Shown here: one piece after another, positions 29,373 through 38,760 of the stretch
Layout of the letters: the number at the start of each line of letters is the position of its first letter
Position numbering within the stretch: the first letter of the stretch is position 1
Source: Pantoea sp. Eser
GTDB lineage: Bacteria; Pseudomonadota; Gammaproteobacteria; Enterobacterales; Enterobacteriaceae
NCBI GenBank assembly: GCA_009830035.1
Contig: SZZY01000004.1
Coordinates: 124,001-188,000 of the forward strand
Direction of reading: 5' to 3'
DNA: 64,000 bases
Program-made: the position numbers and the translations under genes
The notes under the pieces: generated by a model
What the model was told of the DNA's origin: nothing
What the model saw: the letters and a program-made list of their open reading frames with translations, nothing else
The model's database searches: none

Positions 29373-32300
29373 TTATTCCAGCCACAGCAGGGTTTCGCCC
29401 GGACTGACCGGACGGCCTGCCAGACAGGCAATGCGTTTCACCTGACCACGCTGCGGAGCGACAATCGCCAGCTCCATCTTCATCGCTTCTACGATGACCA
29501 GTGTCTGACCGGCGCTAACCGTCTCACCCGGCTGCACCAGGACTTTCCAGATGTTGCCGTTCATATCGGCCTGCACCGCCAGCGCACTTTCATCCTGCTC
29601 AGCGACCGGGGTCGGCGGGTCCTGCGTCAGCGGCGCGTTCTGCTCTTCCTGCGCCCACAGCGTCACCTCCTGCTCAAACGCGGCGGCCTGACGCTGACGG
29701 AATGTGGCGATGTCATCGGCGTTGTCCGTCAGGAACTGCTGGTGGGCAGCAAAATCAAACAGCGTCTCCTCAATCCGCAGGCTGGCGCGGCCTTCGCGGA
29801 AATCTTCCCGCAGCTGCGTCAGCTCGACTTCACTCACCGGGTAGAAACGCACCTGATCGAAGAAGCGCAGCAGCCACGGCTGTTCGGCGGCAAACTGGGG
29901 ATTTTTCAGGAAGGTGTTCCAGATCGGTAACGTCCGGCCGACCAGCTGATAGCCGCCGGGTGAGTCCATGCCATAAATGCACATGTACATGCCGCCGATG
30001 CCGACCGTGCCTTCGGCGGTGAAAGTGCGGGCCGGGCTGTATTTGGAACTCAGCAGACGATGGCGCGGATCGATCGGTACCGCACAGGGCGCGCCGAGAT
30101 AGACGTCGCCCAGTCCGAGCACCAGATAGCTGGCGTTGAACAGGGTGTCGCGCACCTGTTCGCGCTGGTTTAAGCCGTTGATGCGCTGAATAAAGTCAAC
30201 GTTGTTCGGCAGCCAGGGGGCGCTGGCGCGTACCGTTTCCTGATAGCGTGCTACCGCGCCGAGGGTGGCGCTGTCTTCAAACGCCATTGGCATCCACACC
30301 ACCCGCGACGGCACTTTCAGCGTGCTGACATCGCCCAACGTCGCCTCCAGCCCCAGTAACAGCGCCATCAGGTCGGACTGGCTGATGATGCGGCTGTCGT
30401 AGCGCACCTGCAGTGAACGTACGCCGGGTGACAGCTCTTCTACGCCGGGCACCGCCCGTTCGCTCAGTGCCGTCATCAGCAGGTGAACGCGCAGTCGCAG
30501 CGCCAGATCCAGCACGTTATCGCCATATTCAATCAGCACATATTTGTCACCGGCCTGACGGTAGACCGCTTGCGGCGTGGTTGCGGTGGCGTCAATCGCC
30601 GCCAGGATTGTCGCGGAGCCGCTGGCGGTTTCGGCCAGCGACGGCACGGCAAACGTCGGCGCATGGTGCGGGCGAAGGGTGGCGATCACCTGCTGCTGCG
30701 CCTTTTCCCGTGCCAGCGCGTCATCAGCACCGATCGGATGGAAACGAATGCGATCGCCCGGTTTAACCTGACCGACTTTCCACAGTTCGGCTTTGGCGAT
30801 GGTCACAGGGCAAACGAATCCGCCGAGGCTCGGGCCGTCGTGCGTCAGGATCACCGGAAATTCACCGGTAAAATTGATGGCGCCAATGGCATATTCACAG
30901 TCGTGAACGTTAGAAGGGTGCAGGCCCGCCTCGCCGCCGTTGACGCGGGTCCAGCTCGGTTTCGGACCGACTAACCGCACGCCGAGACGGTTGGAGTTGT
31001 AGTGCACCTGCCAGGCGCTGGCAAAGAATTCGTCGATGGCGGCCTGGGTGAAGAAGTCTGGTGCGCCGTGCGGCCCGTAGAGCACGCCGATACGCCATTC
31101 GGTGCCGTAGTGCGGAATCAATGCAGCATCGAGCGCCTGAGGGGCGCTGACCGGAGGCGGAGTGGTGCAGGCTGCCAGCGCAGGCCGGGAGATCGGCAGC
31201 ATATCCGCGACCCGCAGCGTCCGTCCGGCATGGCCGCCAAACTGACCCAGCGAGAAGGTGCTGCGGCTGCCGAGATATTCCGGCACGTCAAAACCGTTGC
31301 GTACCGCGAGATAGCCGCGGCAGCCCTGCTGCGCGCGCCCCAGCGCCAGGGTTTGGCCCGCTTTCACCGTCAGCGGCTGCCAGTTGCTGACCGGTTCGCC
31401 ATCCAGCGTGGCGGCGCAGTCAGCGCCGGTCAGCGCCACCGTCGCATCCGCGTGGAAGCGCAGCGTCGGGCCCTGCAACGTAAACTCGAGGCCGGCCGCC
31501 GATTCGTCGTTGCCGACAATCCGGTTAGCCAGCCGGAAGGCGAAATCATCCATCGGACCGGACGGCGGAACGCCGATATCCCAGTAGCCGAGGCGGCCCG
31601 GATAATCCTGAATCGAACTGAAGGTGCCCGGCTGCAGCACTTCAATCACCGGGGCGGCCGGGGTGAAACTGTCGAGAAAGCGTGTCCAGACCGTGCCGCT
31701 GTGAAAGGCCTCCGTCGCTACGATCTGGCGCAGGTAGTCGAGATTAGTGGCTATGCCGTGCAGCTGGGTGGCATCCAGCGCCTGCTGCATTGTTGCCAGC
31801 GCCGCCGCGCGGCTGTCGGCATGCACAATAAGCTTTGCCACCATCGGATCGTAGAAGCTCGAGACTTCGCTGCCGGTCTCGATGCCGCTGTCGATGCGTA
31901 CACCGGCGGGGAAGCTGACGGCGGTTAGCAGGCCGGGGCTGGGCTGGAAGTTTTTCAGCGGATCCTCCGCGTAGATTCGCACTTCAATGGCGGCACCCTG
32001 GGGAGCCTGCTGCAGGCGCGGCCAGTCAATCTCATCTCCCGCCGCCACTTTTAACATGCACTCGACCAGATCCAGCCCGGTTACGCATTCGGTGACCGGA
32101 TGCTCAACCTGCAGACGGGTATTAACTTCGAGAAAGTAAAACGCTTCCTGAGTGACGTCGTAGATGTACTCGACGGTGCCGGCGCTGCGGTAGTTGACCA
32201 GCTGGCCGAGACGGACCGCCGAGGCGAGCAGGGCGTCACGCGTGGCCGGTGACAGGCCCGGAGCCGGGGTCTCTTCCACCACCTTTTGATTACGGCGTTG

Positions 32301-32990
32301 CAGCGAGCAGTCCCGCTCACCCAGCGCCACCACGGTGCCGCGGCCGTCGCCAAAAATCTGCACTTCAATATGGCGAGCGCGATCGATGCAGCGCTCCAGA
32401 AAGACGCCCGCGTCACTGAAAAACTGTTCGCCGAGACGCCGTACGCTCTCCCAGGCGCTGGCTAACGCGGCGGTATCGGCGCAGCGCGTCAGGCCAATCC
32501 CGCCACCGCCGGCGGTACTCTTCAGCATCACCGGATAGCCGATCTGATCGGCGGCCTGCAACGCCGCCTCCAGCGAATCCAGCAGCGGCGTGCCGGGCGT
32601 CATTGGCACACCGGCCCGCGCGGCCAGTTCACGGGCGCGGTGCTTCAGGCCGAACTCACCGATCTGCTGTGCCGTCGGGCCGACAAAGGCGATCCCCACC
32701 TGCTCACAGGCTTCGGCGAACGGCAGGCTCTCTGACAGGAATCCGTAGCCCGGCCAGATAGCGTCAGCACCGCTCTGCTGTGCCGCTGCCAGAATTTTGT
32801 CGATGCGCAGATAGCTGTCGCTGGCTTTATCGCCGCCCAGCGCAATCGCCACATCTGCCTGCTTAACGTGCTGCGCATTACGGTCGGCATCGGAATAAAC
32901 CGCCACGCTTTTCACGCCGAGGCGCTTCAGGGTACGGATGGCGCGACAGGCAATTTCGCCGCGGTTGGCAATTAATACGGTGCTGAACAT
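29373..32990 (-). CDS. uca: Urea carboxylase (biotin-dependent, urea amidolyase subunit)
   Basis: This 1205-residue enzyme carboxylates urea to allophanate using ATP, bicarbonate and biotin. Domains in order are biotin carboxylase (about 1-450, with IANRGEIACRAIRTLKRLGV at the start, the ATP loop KSTAGGGGIG near 157 and FLEVNTRLQVEHPVTE near 286), carboxyltransferase AHS2/KipA-like (about 475-770), AHS1/KipI-like (about 800-1010), and a C-terminal biotinyl domain with the attachment motif EAMKME near 1170. The length matches bacterial urea carboxylases and no lesion is visible over 3.6 kb. atzF lies immediately upstream with 2 bases between. Its integrity, in a cluster where regulator and importer are destroyed, suggests selection for urea use from internal or freely diffusing urea. 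Confidence 0.95.
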   Translation of the reverse strand: MFSTVLIANRGEIACRAIRTLKRLGVKSVAVYSDADRNAQHVKQADVAIALGGDKASDSYLRIDKILAAAQQSGADAIWPGYGFLSESLPFAEACEQVGIAFVGPTAQQIGEFGLKHRARELAARAGVPMTPGTPLLDSLEAALQAADQIGYPVMLKSTAGGGGIGLTRCADTAALASAWESVRRLGEQFFSDAGVFLERCIDRARHIEVQIFGDGRGTVVALGERDCSLQRRNQKVVEETPAPGLSPATRDALLASAVRLGQLVNYRSAGTVEYIYDVTQEAFYFLEVNTRLQVEHPVTECVTGLDLVECMLKVAAGDEIDWPRLQQAPQGAAIEVRIYAEDPLKNFQPSPGLLTAVSFPAGVRIDSGIETGSEVSSFYDPMVAKLIVHADSRAAALATMQQALDATQLHGIATNLDYLRQIVATEAFHSGTVWTRFLDSFTPAAPVIEVLQPGTFSSIQDYPGRLGYWDIGVPPSGPMDDFAFRLANRIVGNDESAAGLEFTLQGPTLRFHADATVALTGADCAATLDGEPVSNWQPLTVKAGQTLALGRAQQGCRGYLAVRNGFDVPEYLGSRSTFSLGQFGGHAGRTLRVADMLPISRPALAACTTPPPVSAPQALDAALIPHYGTEWRIGVLYGPHGAPDFFTQAAIDEFFASAWQVHYNSNRLGVRLVGPKPSWTRVNGGEAGLHPSNVHDCEYAIGAINFTGEFPVILTHDGPSLGGFVCPVTIAKAELWKVGQVKPGDRIRFHPIGADDALAREKAQQQVIATLRPHHAPTFAVPSLAETASGSATILAAIDATATTPQAVYRQAGDKYVLIEYGDNVLDLALRLRVHLLMTALSERAVPGVEELSPGVRSLQVRYDSRIISQSDLMALLLGLEATLGDVSTLKVPSRVVWMPMAFEDSATLGAVARYQETVRASAPWLPNNVDFIQRINGLNQREQVRDTLFNASYLVLGLGDVYLGAPCAVPIDPRHRLLSSKYSPARTFTAEGTVGIGGMYMCIYGMDSPGGYQLVGRTLPIWNTFLKNPQFAAEQPWLLRFFDQVRFYPVSEVELTQLREDFREGRASLRIEETLFDFAAHQQFLTDNADDIATFRQRQAAAFEQEVTLWAQEEQNAPLTQDPPTPVAEQDESALAVQADMNGNIWKVLVQPGETVSAGQTLVIVEAMKMELAIVAPQRGQVKRIACLAGRPVSPGETLLWLE

Positions 32991-32992
32991 GG

Positions 32993-34795
32993 TCAGAGAC
33001 TCCCTTGTGTCGCCAGCCAGTTGCGCCAGCCGCCAGTTTCGGTAATTTCCAGCGCGTTGTTCAGCGCCGACCCTTCACAGATAAAGCCTTTCACTACCCG
33101 ACCGTCTGCCAGCGTCAGGCTGCCGATGCCCAGCGGCGGCGGGATTTCTGCCACGAACTCGCCGAAGGGCGCCAGCGGGATATCCCACAGCTCGACGGTG
33201 ATGGAGGCACCTTGCTCGTCGCGCATCAGGCCCGGTTTTTTGATCGCGCCGTCCAGCAACGCGAACAGCCGATAGTGGGCGGCGGTTTGCGTCTCCTTGA
33301 CACACACCGCCTGCCGGCTGGTCAGCTGGAAGTTGAGCGGCATACCGGTGAGGTGGGCACCGACCACCGCAACGCGCACGTGATCGGGTGAGGGCGGCAG
33401 AGCGCGCGATCGGGTTGGCTGCGGCTGACCGGTGGCACCGAGCGGCAGCGCCAGTTGCTGCTGCCAGCGCAGCCCGAATTCGGCCAGTGCGCGATCGTGC
33501 CAGGCGGGCGCGATCAGCGTGATGCCCGCCGGTAAATCGTCATTGCGGAACGGGCCGGGCAGCGCCAGCGCGGCGAGGTCGGCCAGATTGGTGAAGTTGG
33601 TGTAGGTACCGAACTGCGAGTTGTAGTGCACCGGCTCCTGAGCCATTTCCGTCAGCGTGTGGATGGTGGGCGAGGTCGGCACCACCAGCGCGTCAAACTG
33701 CGCCAGGGTCTGCTGGATCTGACGCGTCAGTTCGGCCCGCAGGTACTCCGCCTGATAGGCTTCAACGGCGCTGTATTTCAGGCCGCTGGCGACGATGCCG
33801 TGCACCACCGGGTCCATCTCTGCCGGACGTTGCAGCATCTCGCCGACGGCGGCGGTACGCTCGGCCACCCAGGGACCGGAATAGAGCTGCTCTGCCAGTT
33901 GTTGGAATGGCGTGAAATCAATTGGATGCAGCGTCACGCCCGCCACCAGCAGCGCTTCTAGTGCCAGATCCCAGGCCGCTTCGGCCGCCGCATCATCAAA
34001 GAATTCGGGATTAGCCGGTACGGCAAAATGCGGATGAGCGGGCAGGCTGGCCGGGGCGGTATGCGGATTGACGCGCGAATAGGCGTCACCGGCGTCGTAA
34101 CCCCCGGCGAGGCTGGCGACGGTAAAGGCGTCTTCGACTGTCAGCGCGAATACCGACAGGGTGTCATTCAGCCGGCAGGCAGGTACCACGCCACGCGCAG
34201 AGAACCAGCCTTTGGTCGGTTTCAGACCGACAATATTGTTAAATCCGGCCGGGACCCTACCCGATCCGGCGGTGTCGGTACCGAGGGAGAAGCCGACCAG
34301 CCCGCGCGCCAGCACCGAGGCTGAACCGGAGCTGGAGCCGCCACTGACGTAATCGGCATCAAAGGTGTTAGAGACCGCGCCATATGGCGAGCGGGTACCG
34401 ACTAGGCCGGTCGCGAACTGGTCGAGGTTGGTTTTGCCGATCACCACCGCGCCGGCGGCTTTCAGCCTGGCTACCACCGTCGCGTCATTGTCAGCGATGT
34501 ACGTGAAGGCCGGACAGGCGGCGGTGGTCGGCCAGCCTGCCACATCGGTGTTGTCCTTAACGGCGAACGGGACGCCAAACAGCGGCAGCGACGCCGGATC
34601 GCGTTGAAGTTGAAACTGAGCCAGCAGCGGTTCCAGTTGCGCCATGAGCTGCGCCGGCGTGGCAAGATAGATCCAGGCATTATCTTGCGGATCCAGCGCC
34701 GCCAGATGGGTCTCCAGCAGCGGAATGACCTGCTGTGGGGCCAGTTGCAGCCGTTGCTGCCAGTCGTGAAGAGTTAAGCCAAAGGTCGAAGCCAT
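32993..34795 (-). CDS. atzF: Allophanate hydrolase
   Basis: The enzyme hydrolyses allophanate to ammonia and carbon dioxide, completing ATP-dependent urea breakdown. The 600-residue protein has an amidase-signature domain with the catalytic triad: Lys80 (PFAVKDN), the cis-serine in SGGSSSG near 155 and nucleophile Ser178 (DTAGSGR). A C-terminal domain from about 470 onward (RVAVVGAHLTGMPLN, ending LEITETGGWRNWL) is the usual second domain of this family. Start ATG at 34795. It is the first gene of the minus-strand urea cluster and is intact. A GTATAC palindrome sits 16 bases upstream of the start. Confidence 0.95.
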   Translation of the reverse strand: MASTFGLTLHDWQQRLQLAPQQVIPLLETHLAALDPQDNAWIYLATPAQLMAQLEPLLAQFQLQRDPASLPLFGVPFAVKDNTDVAGWPTTAACPAFTYIADNDATVVARLKAAGAVVIGKTNLDQFATGLVGTRSPYGAVSNTFDADYVSGGSSSGSASVLARGLVGFSLGTDTAGSGRVPAGFNNIVGLKPTKGWFSARGVVPACRLNDTLSVFALTVEDAFTVASLAGGYDAGDAYSRVNPHTAPASLPAHPHFAVPANPEFFDDAAAEAAWDLALEALLVAGVTLHPIDFTPFQQLAEQLYSGPWVAERTAAVGEMLQRPAEMDPVVHGIVASGLKYSAVEAYQAEYLRAELTRQIQQTLAQFDALVVPTSPTIHTLTEMAQEPVHYNSQFGTYTNFTNLADLAALALPGPFRNDDLPAGITLIAPAWHDRALAEFGLRWQQQLALPLGATGQPQPTRSRALPPSPDHVRVAVVGAHLTGMPLNFQLTSRQAVCVKETQTAAHYRLFALLDGAIKKPGLMRDEQGASITVELWDIPLAPFGEFVAEIPPPLGIGSLTLADGRVVKGFICEGSALNNALEITETGGWRNWLATQGSL

Positions 34796-34810
34796 ACGAT
34801 GAATTCCAGC

Positions 34811-34820
34811 TGGTATACAA
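34811..34820. promoter_or_regulatory. Possible GntR-type operator before the urea cluster
   Basis: TGGTATACAA, a near-palindrome centred on GTATAC, lies 16 bases before the atzF start codon. FCD-type GntR regulators often bind such sites, and the cluster encodes one (now broken). The 276 bases between atzF and slt contain both divergent promoters and no other gene that I can see. Confidence 0.35.
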
Positions 34821-35071
34821 GATGGAGTTCAACAGAGCAAAGGCTGTGCCATTTTTTTAACATCCTGATTCAACGTGTTATCAGCATTTGCCATAAGAAT
34901 TTGTGATGATTATTTGCACAACGGCGGCGCAAGGGGCGGGCGATGGCGGTGCGTTTAATCCTGCCGTGCGTAAATTTTGTTTTTGTGAAGAACATGGCAA
35001 GAGCCGGATGGCCTGGTTAGCATGAAGGGAGTCTGGCAACTCGCCGGCGCCCAGCAACAGAGGAGATTTAC

Positions 35072-36991
35072 GTGGTGAAGTGGCGTAACTGGATGATAGT
35101 GATCTGCCTAGTCGGCACGGGCAGCAGCGCATGGGCCGATTCGCTCGATCAACAACGACAGCGTTATCAACAAATTAAACAGGCCTGGGACAGCAACCAG
35201 ATGGCCACGGTGGATCAATTGTTGCCGACGTTACAGGATTATCCGCTCTATCCTTATTTGCAATATCGCCTGCTGGCGCAGGATCTCGATCAGGAGACCA
35301 GCCTGGTGGTACAAAACTTTATCCGCCAATATCCGACGTTGCCGCCAGCGCGCGCGCTCAGCACCCGTTTTATCAACGTGCTGGCGCATCGTCAGGATTG
35401 GCAGGGCGTGCTTAACTTCAGCCCGACCGAGCCGAAACTGGTGCAGGCGCGCTGTAACTGGTACTACGCCAAATGGGCCACTGGCCAGCAGCAGGCGGCC
35501 TTTGACGGCGCCAAACAGATCTGGCTGCGCGGTACGGCGCTGCCCAATGATTGCGATAAACTCTTCTCGGTATGGCAATCCTCTGGCCAGCTCTCACCGA
35601 TCACCATTCTGGAACGTATCCGGCTGGCGATGAAAGCCAGTAACGACAGCCTGGTGAGCTATCTGGCGAAAACGCTGCCGGCCGATTACCAGACCATGTC
35701 TGACGCGATACAGGCGCTGCAGCAGGACCCGCTGACGGCCAGCACCTTTGCCAGCGCCGTCGGGCCAACAGACTTTACCCGCCAGGCGACGATCTATGCC
35801 TTCACGCGGGTGGCCCGCCAGGATATGGAGAACGCCCGCAGCCTGATCCCGATTCTGGTGCGGGCGCAGAAGATGGGGCCGGAAGATGAGCAGGCGCTGA
35901 AAGAGATTGTGGTGTGGCGCGTGATGGGCAGCGATCTGACGTCGGAACAGGCGCGCTGGCGTGATGCAGTGGTAATGAGCAGTGAATCGACCGCGCTGGT
36001 GGAACGTCGGGTGCGGCTGGCATTGATCCAGCACGATCGACGCGGCCTGAATACCTGGATCGCCCGTCTGCCGCTGGAAGCTAAACAGAAAGATGAATGG
36101 CAGTACTGGCAGGCTGATCTGCTGTTTGAGAAAGATCGCAAAGAGGAAGCGGAAGAGATCTTGCGCAAGCTGATGCAGGCTCGCGGTTTCTATCCGATGG
36201 TGGCGGCGCAGCGTTTAGGCGTCGATTATCCGTTGCAGGTTGATGAAGCGCCGAAGCCGGATAGCGCAACGGTGCAGGGCGCAGAGCTGGCCCGGGTGCG
36301 TGAACTGATGTACTGGGGACTGGATAACCTGGCGCGCAGCGAATGGGCCAACCTGATTGCCAGCCGTCCGCACAGTCAGCAGCAGATGCTGGCGCGTTAC
36401 GCTAACGAGCAGGAATGGTGGGACCTCAGCGTGCAGGCCACTATTACCGCTAAAATGTGGGACAGCCTGAAAGAGCGCTTCCCGCTGGCGTGGCAGAGCG
36501 TTTATCAGCGTAATACTAAGGATAAGCAGATCCCGCCGAGCTACGCGATGGCCATTTCACGTCAGGAGAGCGCGTGGAACCCGAAAGCACGTTCACCGGT
36601 CGGGGCCAGCGGCCTGATGCAGATTATGCCAGCCACTGCGGCGCATACCGTCAAGATGTACAACATGCCGGGCTATACCAACACTAGTCAGCTGCTTGAC
36701 CCTGAGACCAATATCCAGATCGGCACCCGGTATCTGGAGTATGTCTACCAGCAGTTTGGTCAGAACCGCATCTTCGCCTCGGCGGCTTACAATGCCGGTC
36801 CCGGCCGGGTGCGCAGCTGGCAGAAAACCAGTGGCGGTAATCTCGATGCGGTGGCGTTTATCGAGACCATTCCGTTCTCAGAAACCCGCGGCTACGTGAA
36901 GAACGTGCTGGCATATGACGCCTACTATCGTCACTTCATGGGCCAGCCTGACAAGATCCTGTCAGATGGCGAGTGGAATCGCCGTTACTAG
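35072..36991 (+). CDS. slt: Slt, soluble lytic murein transglycosylase
   Basis: Slt70 cleaves glycan strands of peptidoglycan in the periplasm, forming anhydro-muropeptides. The start is a GTG at 35072 (or the adjacent GTG at 35075) after AGGAGA. A signal peptide (WMIVICLVGTGSSAWA) precedes the long alpha-superhelical domain, and the C-terminal SLT domain contains RQESAWN with the catalytic Glu at about residue 499, SPVGASGLMQIMP, and AAYNAGPGRVR. The length is 639 against 645 in E. coli. It is intact and ends ten bases before the trpR operator palindrome. Confidence 0.96.
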   Translation: MVKWRNWMIVICLVGTGSSAWADSLDQQRQRYQQIKQAWDSNQMATVDQLLPTLQDYPLYPYLQYRLLAQDLDQETSLVVQNFIRQYPTLPPARALSTRFINVLAHRQDWQGVLNFSPTEPKLVQARCNWYYAKWATGQQQAAFDGAKQIWLRGTALPNDCDKLFSVWQSSGQLSPITILERIRLAMKASNDSLVSYLAKTLPADYQTMSDAIQALQQDPLTASTFASAVGPTDFTRQATIYAFTRVARQDMENARSLIPILVRAQKMGPEDEQALKEIVVWRVMGSDLTSEQARWRDAVVMSSESTALVERRVRLALIQHDRRGLNTWIARLPLEAKQKDEWQYWQADLLFEKDRKEEAEEILRKLMQARGFYPMVAAQRLGVDYPLQVDEAPKPDSATVQGAELARVRELMYWGLDNLARSEWANLIASRPHSQQQMLARYANEQEWWDLSVQATITAKMWDSLKERFPLAWQSVYQRNTKDKQIPPSYAMAISRQESAWNPKARSPVGASGLMQIMPATAAHTVKMYNMPGYTNTSQLLDPETNIQIGTRYLEYVYQQFGQNRIFASAAYNAGPGRVRSWQKTSGGNLDAVAFIETIPFSETRGYVKNVLAYDAYYRHFMGQPDKILSDGEWNRRY

Positions 36992-37000
36992 CTGTGCTAA

Positions 37001-37030
37001 GCTTCCGTACTCTTTAGCGAGTACGGAAGC
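37001..37030 (+). promoter_or_regulatory. trpR operator (autoregulatory TrpR site)
   Basis: A perfect 12-base inverted repeat (GCTTCCGTACTC and GAGTACGGAAGC) with a 6-base centre lies just before trpR. The inner GTACT/AGTAC halves match the Trp-repressor operator, as expected for autoregulation. The long perfect stem might also help terminate slt transcription. Confidence 0.8.
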
Positions 37031-37036
37031 CTCTTC

Positions 37037-37342
37037 ATGACCCAACCTGATTCTCCCTCCACCGAGGATAGCTGGCATCGCTTTGTCGGACTGATGCAGC
37101 AGGCCTTTGCTGACGGCCATGCGCTGCCGCTGATGCAGCTGATGATGACGCCTGATGAGCGCGAAGCCTTTGGCACCCGTCTGCGGATTATTGAAGAGCT
37201 GATGAACGGCGAGATGAGCCAGCGCGAGCTGAAAAACGAGCTTGGCGTCGGCATCGCGACCATTACACGTGGCTCAAACAGCCTGAAAGAGGCGCCGCCG
37301 GAGCTGAAACGCTGGCTGGAGGCGCGTCTGGGCCGCGGCTGA
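37037..37342 (+). CDS. trpR: TrpR, tryptophan repressor
   Basis: TrpR with bound tryptophan represses trp, aroH, mtr and its own gene. The 101-residue protein has [22 protein letters not shown] and the helix-turn-helix region [20 protein letters not shown], nearly identical to E. coli (108 residues; the difference is in the variable N-terminus). ATG at 37037 sits 6 bases after the operator palindrome. Intact. It is convergent with yjjX, with no gap between the genes. Confidence 0.95.
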   Translation: MTQPDSPSTEDSWHRFVGLMQQAFADGHALPLMQLMMTPDEREAFGTRLRIIEELMNGEMSQRELKNELGVGIATITRGSNSLKEAPPELKRWLEARLGRG

Positions 37343-37861
37343 TTACTGCTGATAAAGCGGATGAACAAACGGGCAGAGCGCCAGGATCAGTGCCTGATGA
37401 TAGACGCTGGAGCGGCTGAGCAGACCCTGAGTAAAGGCGCCAATCGCGCCGCCCTGCTGTTTAATATTCTCAATGCCGGTTAACCGTGCCATCTCTTCGC
37501 CCAGCTCGCGGCCTTCACGCACTCCAGCCAGGACCACCGGCGGTAAGGTGAAGCTGGCCGAACGTGATTCTCCCCGCTGTTTCTGATTTTCCACCACCAT
37601 CTAGGCGAAGACGCAGTCATCTTCAATGCCGGCCTCGATGGCCACCCAGAACGCCGCTTCAGGTCTGACCTGTCGTGCATTCATCACGCGCTGGCGTGCT
37701 CCAGTTCGCGTTTCAAGGTGGGTTAACGGTTGTGCTGCAACGCCACTCTCGACCTCGACCCCTTCAATATGGCAGGATCCCTCGCCGAAAACGTCGTTAA
37801 ATGCCTGCGCAATCGCGCGAATCTTCGCTGGGTTGGTGGTGGCTGCGACAACATGGTACAT
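37343..37861 (-). pseudogene. yjjX: YjjX, non-canonical purine (inosine/xanthosine) triphosphatase, one amber codon
   Basis: YjjX hydrolyses ITP and XTP. The full frame encodes 172 residues, starting [20 protein letters not shown], with [12 protein letters not shown] and the C-terminal [13 protein letters not shown], matching E. coli. A single TAG at 37601-37603 (minus strand) interrupts VFA-stop-MVVEN. E. coli has Trp here (FAWVVIE), so TGG became TAG. No other defect is present. It could be a genuine early pseudogene, a sequence error, or readable if an amber suppressor exists. Confidence 0.88.
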
Positions 37862-37883
37862 AATTGATTGAACCCTTAGGTGA

Positions 37884-38035
37884 TTAAGAGCCTATCCCAT
37901 CGGACTATTTTATTTGTCAGTCTGAACTTGGGCAGTGCTCACAATCCTCACGTACTGCGTGTACGCTCCGGTTGTTTCGCGCTGTCGGTGTCCAGACTGG
38001 CTTCAATAATGACGCCTGATTGGGGGAGGCTCTAA
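37884..38035. repeat. MITE-like intergenic repeat with terminal inverted repeats
   Basis: This 152-base element between yjjX and gpmB begins TTAAGAGCCTATCCCA and ends TGGGGGAGGCTCTAA. The ends are inverted repeats of about 13 bases with two mismatches (AGAGCCTATCCCA against AGAGCCTCCCCCA). Its interior has no open frame. From memory, elements of this form, with a CACGTACTG-like centre, recur between genes in Erwinia, Pantoea and related genera, but I could not search for copies. It would form a long hairpin in RNA and could act as a processing or termination structure. Confidence 0.6.
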
Positions 38036-38069
38036 GGCGATTTTTGTCGCAGTATAACGGAAACTAAGC

Positions 38070-38717
38070 ATGCTACAGGTCTATCTTGTTCGTCACGGTG
38101 AAACGGTATGGAATGCGGAACGCCGCATTCAGGGTCAGTCCGACAGTCCGCTGACGGAAAAAGGTGAGCAACAAGCCCATCAGGTGGGAGAACGCGTCAA
38201 AAATCTGGGCATTACGCACGTCATCGCCAGCGATCTCGGGCGTACGCGCCGCACAGCTGAGATCATCGCTGATGCCTGTGGTTGCGTGGTGACGCTCGAT
38301 CCCCGACTGCGCGAACTCAACATGGGGGTGCTGGAGAAGCGCCCGCTTGATGAGTTAACCGCCGAAGAAGAGCAGTGGCGCGCCACGCTGGTTAACGGCA
38401 CGGAAGGGGGACGCATCCCGGAAGGTGAGTCGATGACTGAGATGGCGGCGCGGATGCATCAGGCGCTGAACGCCTGTCTCGATCTGCCGGCCGGCAGCCG
38501 GCCAATGATTGTCAGTCACGGTATGGCGCTGGGCGTGCTGGTCAGCACCATCCTCGGCCTGCCAGCACATGCGGAACGCTGCCTGCGGCTGCGCAACTGC
38601 TCGATCTCACGCGTCGATTATCAGCAGAGCGCCTGGCTGGCAGAAGGCTGGGTGGTTGAAACCGCCGGGGATATTTCCCATCTGGATACGCCTGCGCTCG
38701 ATGAGCTGCAACGCTAA
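38070..38717 (+). CDS. gpmB: GpmB (YtjC), histidine-phosphatase superfamily protein
   Basis: This 215-residue protein is named phosphoglycerate mutase B, but it is better described as a phosphatase of the histidine-phosphatase family. The phosphohistidine motif YLVRHGETVWN is at residue 4, IASDLGRTRRTAEI near 51, and the second catalytic His is in IVSHGMALGVL near 150. Length equals the E. coli protein. Intact; convergent with rob across a shared terminator. Confidence 0.94.
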   Translation: MLQVYLVRHGETVWNAERRIQGQSDSPLTEKGEQQAHQVGERVKNLGITHVIASDLGRTRRTAEIIADACGCVVTLDPRLRELNMGVLEKRPLDELTAEEEQWRATLVNGTEGGRIPEGESMTEMAARMHQALNACLDLPAGSRPMIVSHGMALGVLVSTILGLPAHAERCLRLRNCSISRVDYQQSAWLAEGWVVETAGDISHLDTPALDELQR

Positions 38718-38728
38718 CCACAGTGAAG

Positions 38729-38759
38729 CGATTCTGCCGTCGTGATGACGGCAGAATCG
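38729..38759. terminator. Bidirectional terminator between gpmB and rob
   Basis: CGATTCTGCCGTC and GACGGCAGAATCG form a perfect 13-base stem with a 5-base loop, between two convergent genes. T-richness is modest on the plus side (TTTAG). Confidence 0.75.
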
Positions 38760-38760
38760 T

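Noticed and set aside
31002..31928. 308-codon plus-strand frame inside urea carboxylase
   Set aside because: It is antisense to conserved biotin-carboxylase and carboxyltransferase coding sequence and is rich in Arg/Gly/His as expected for a shadow.
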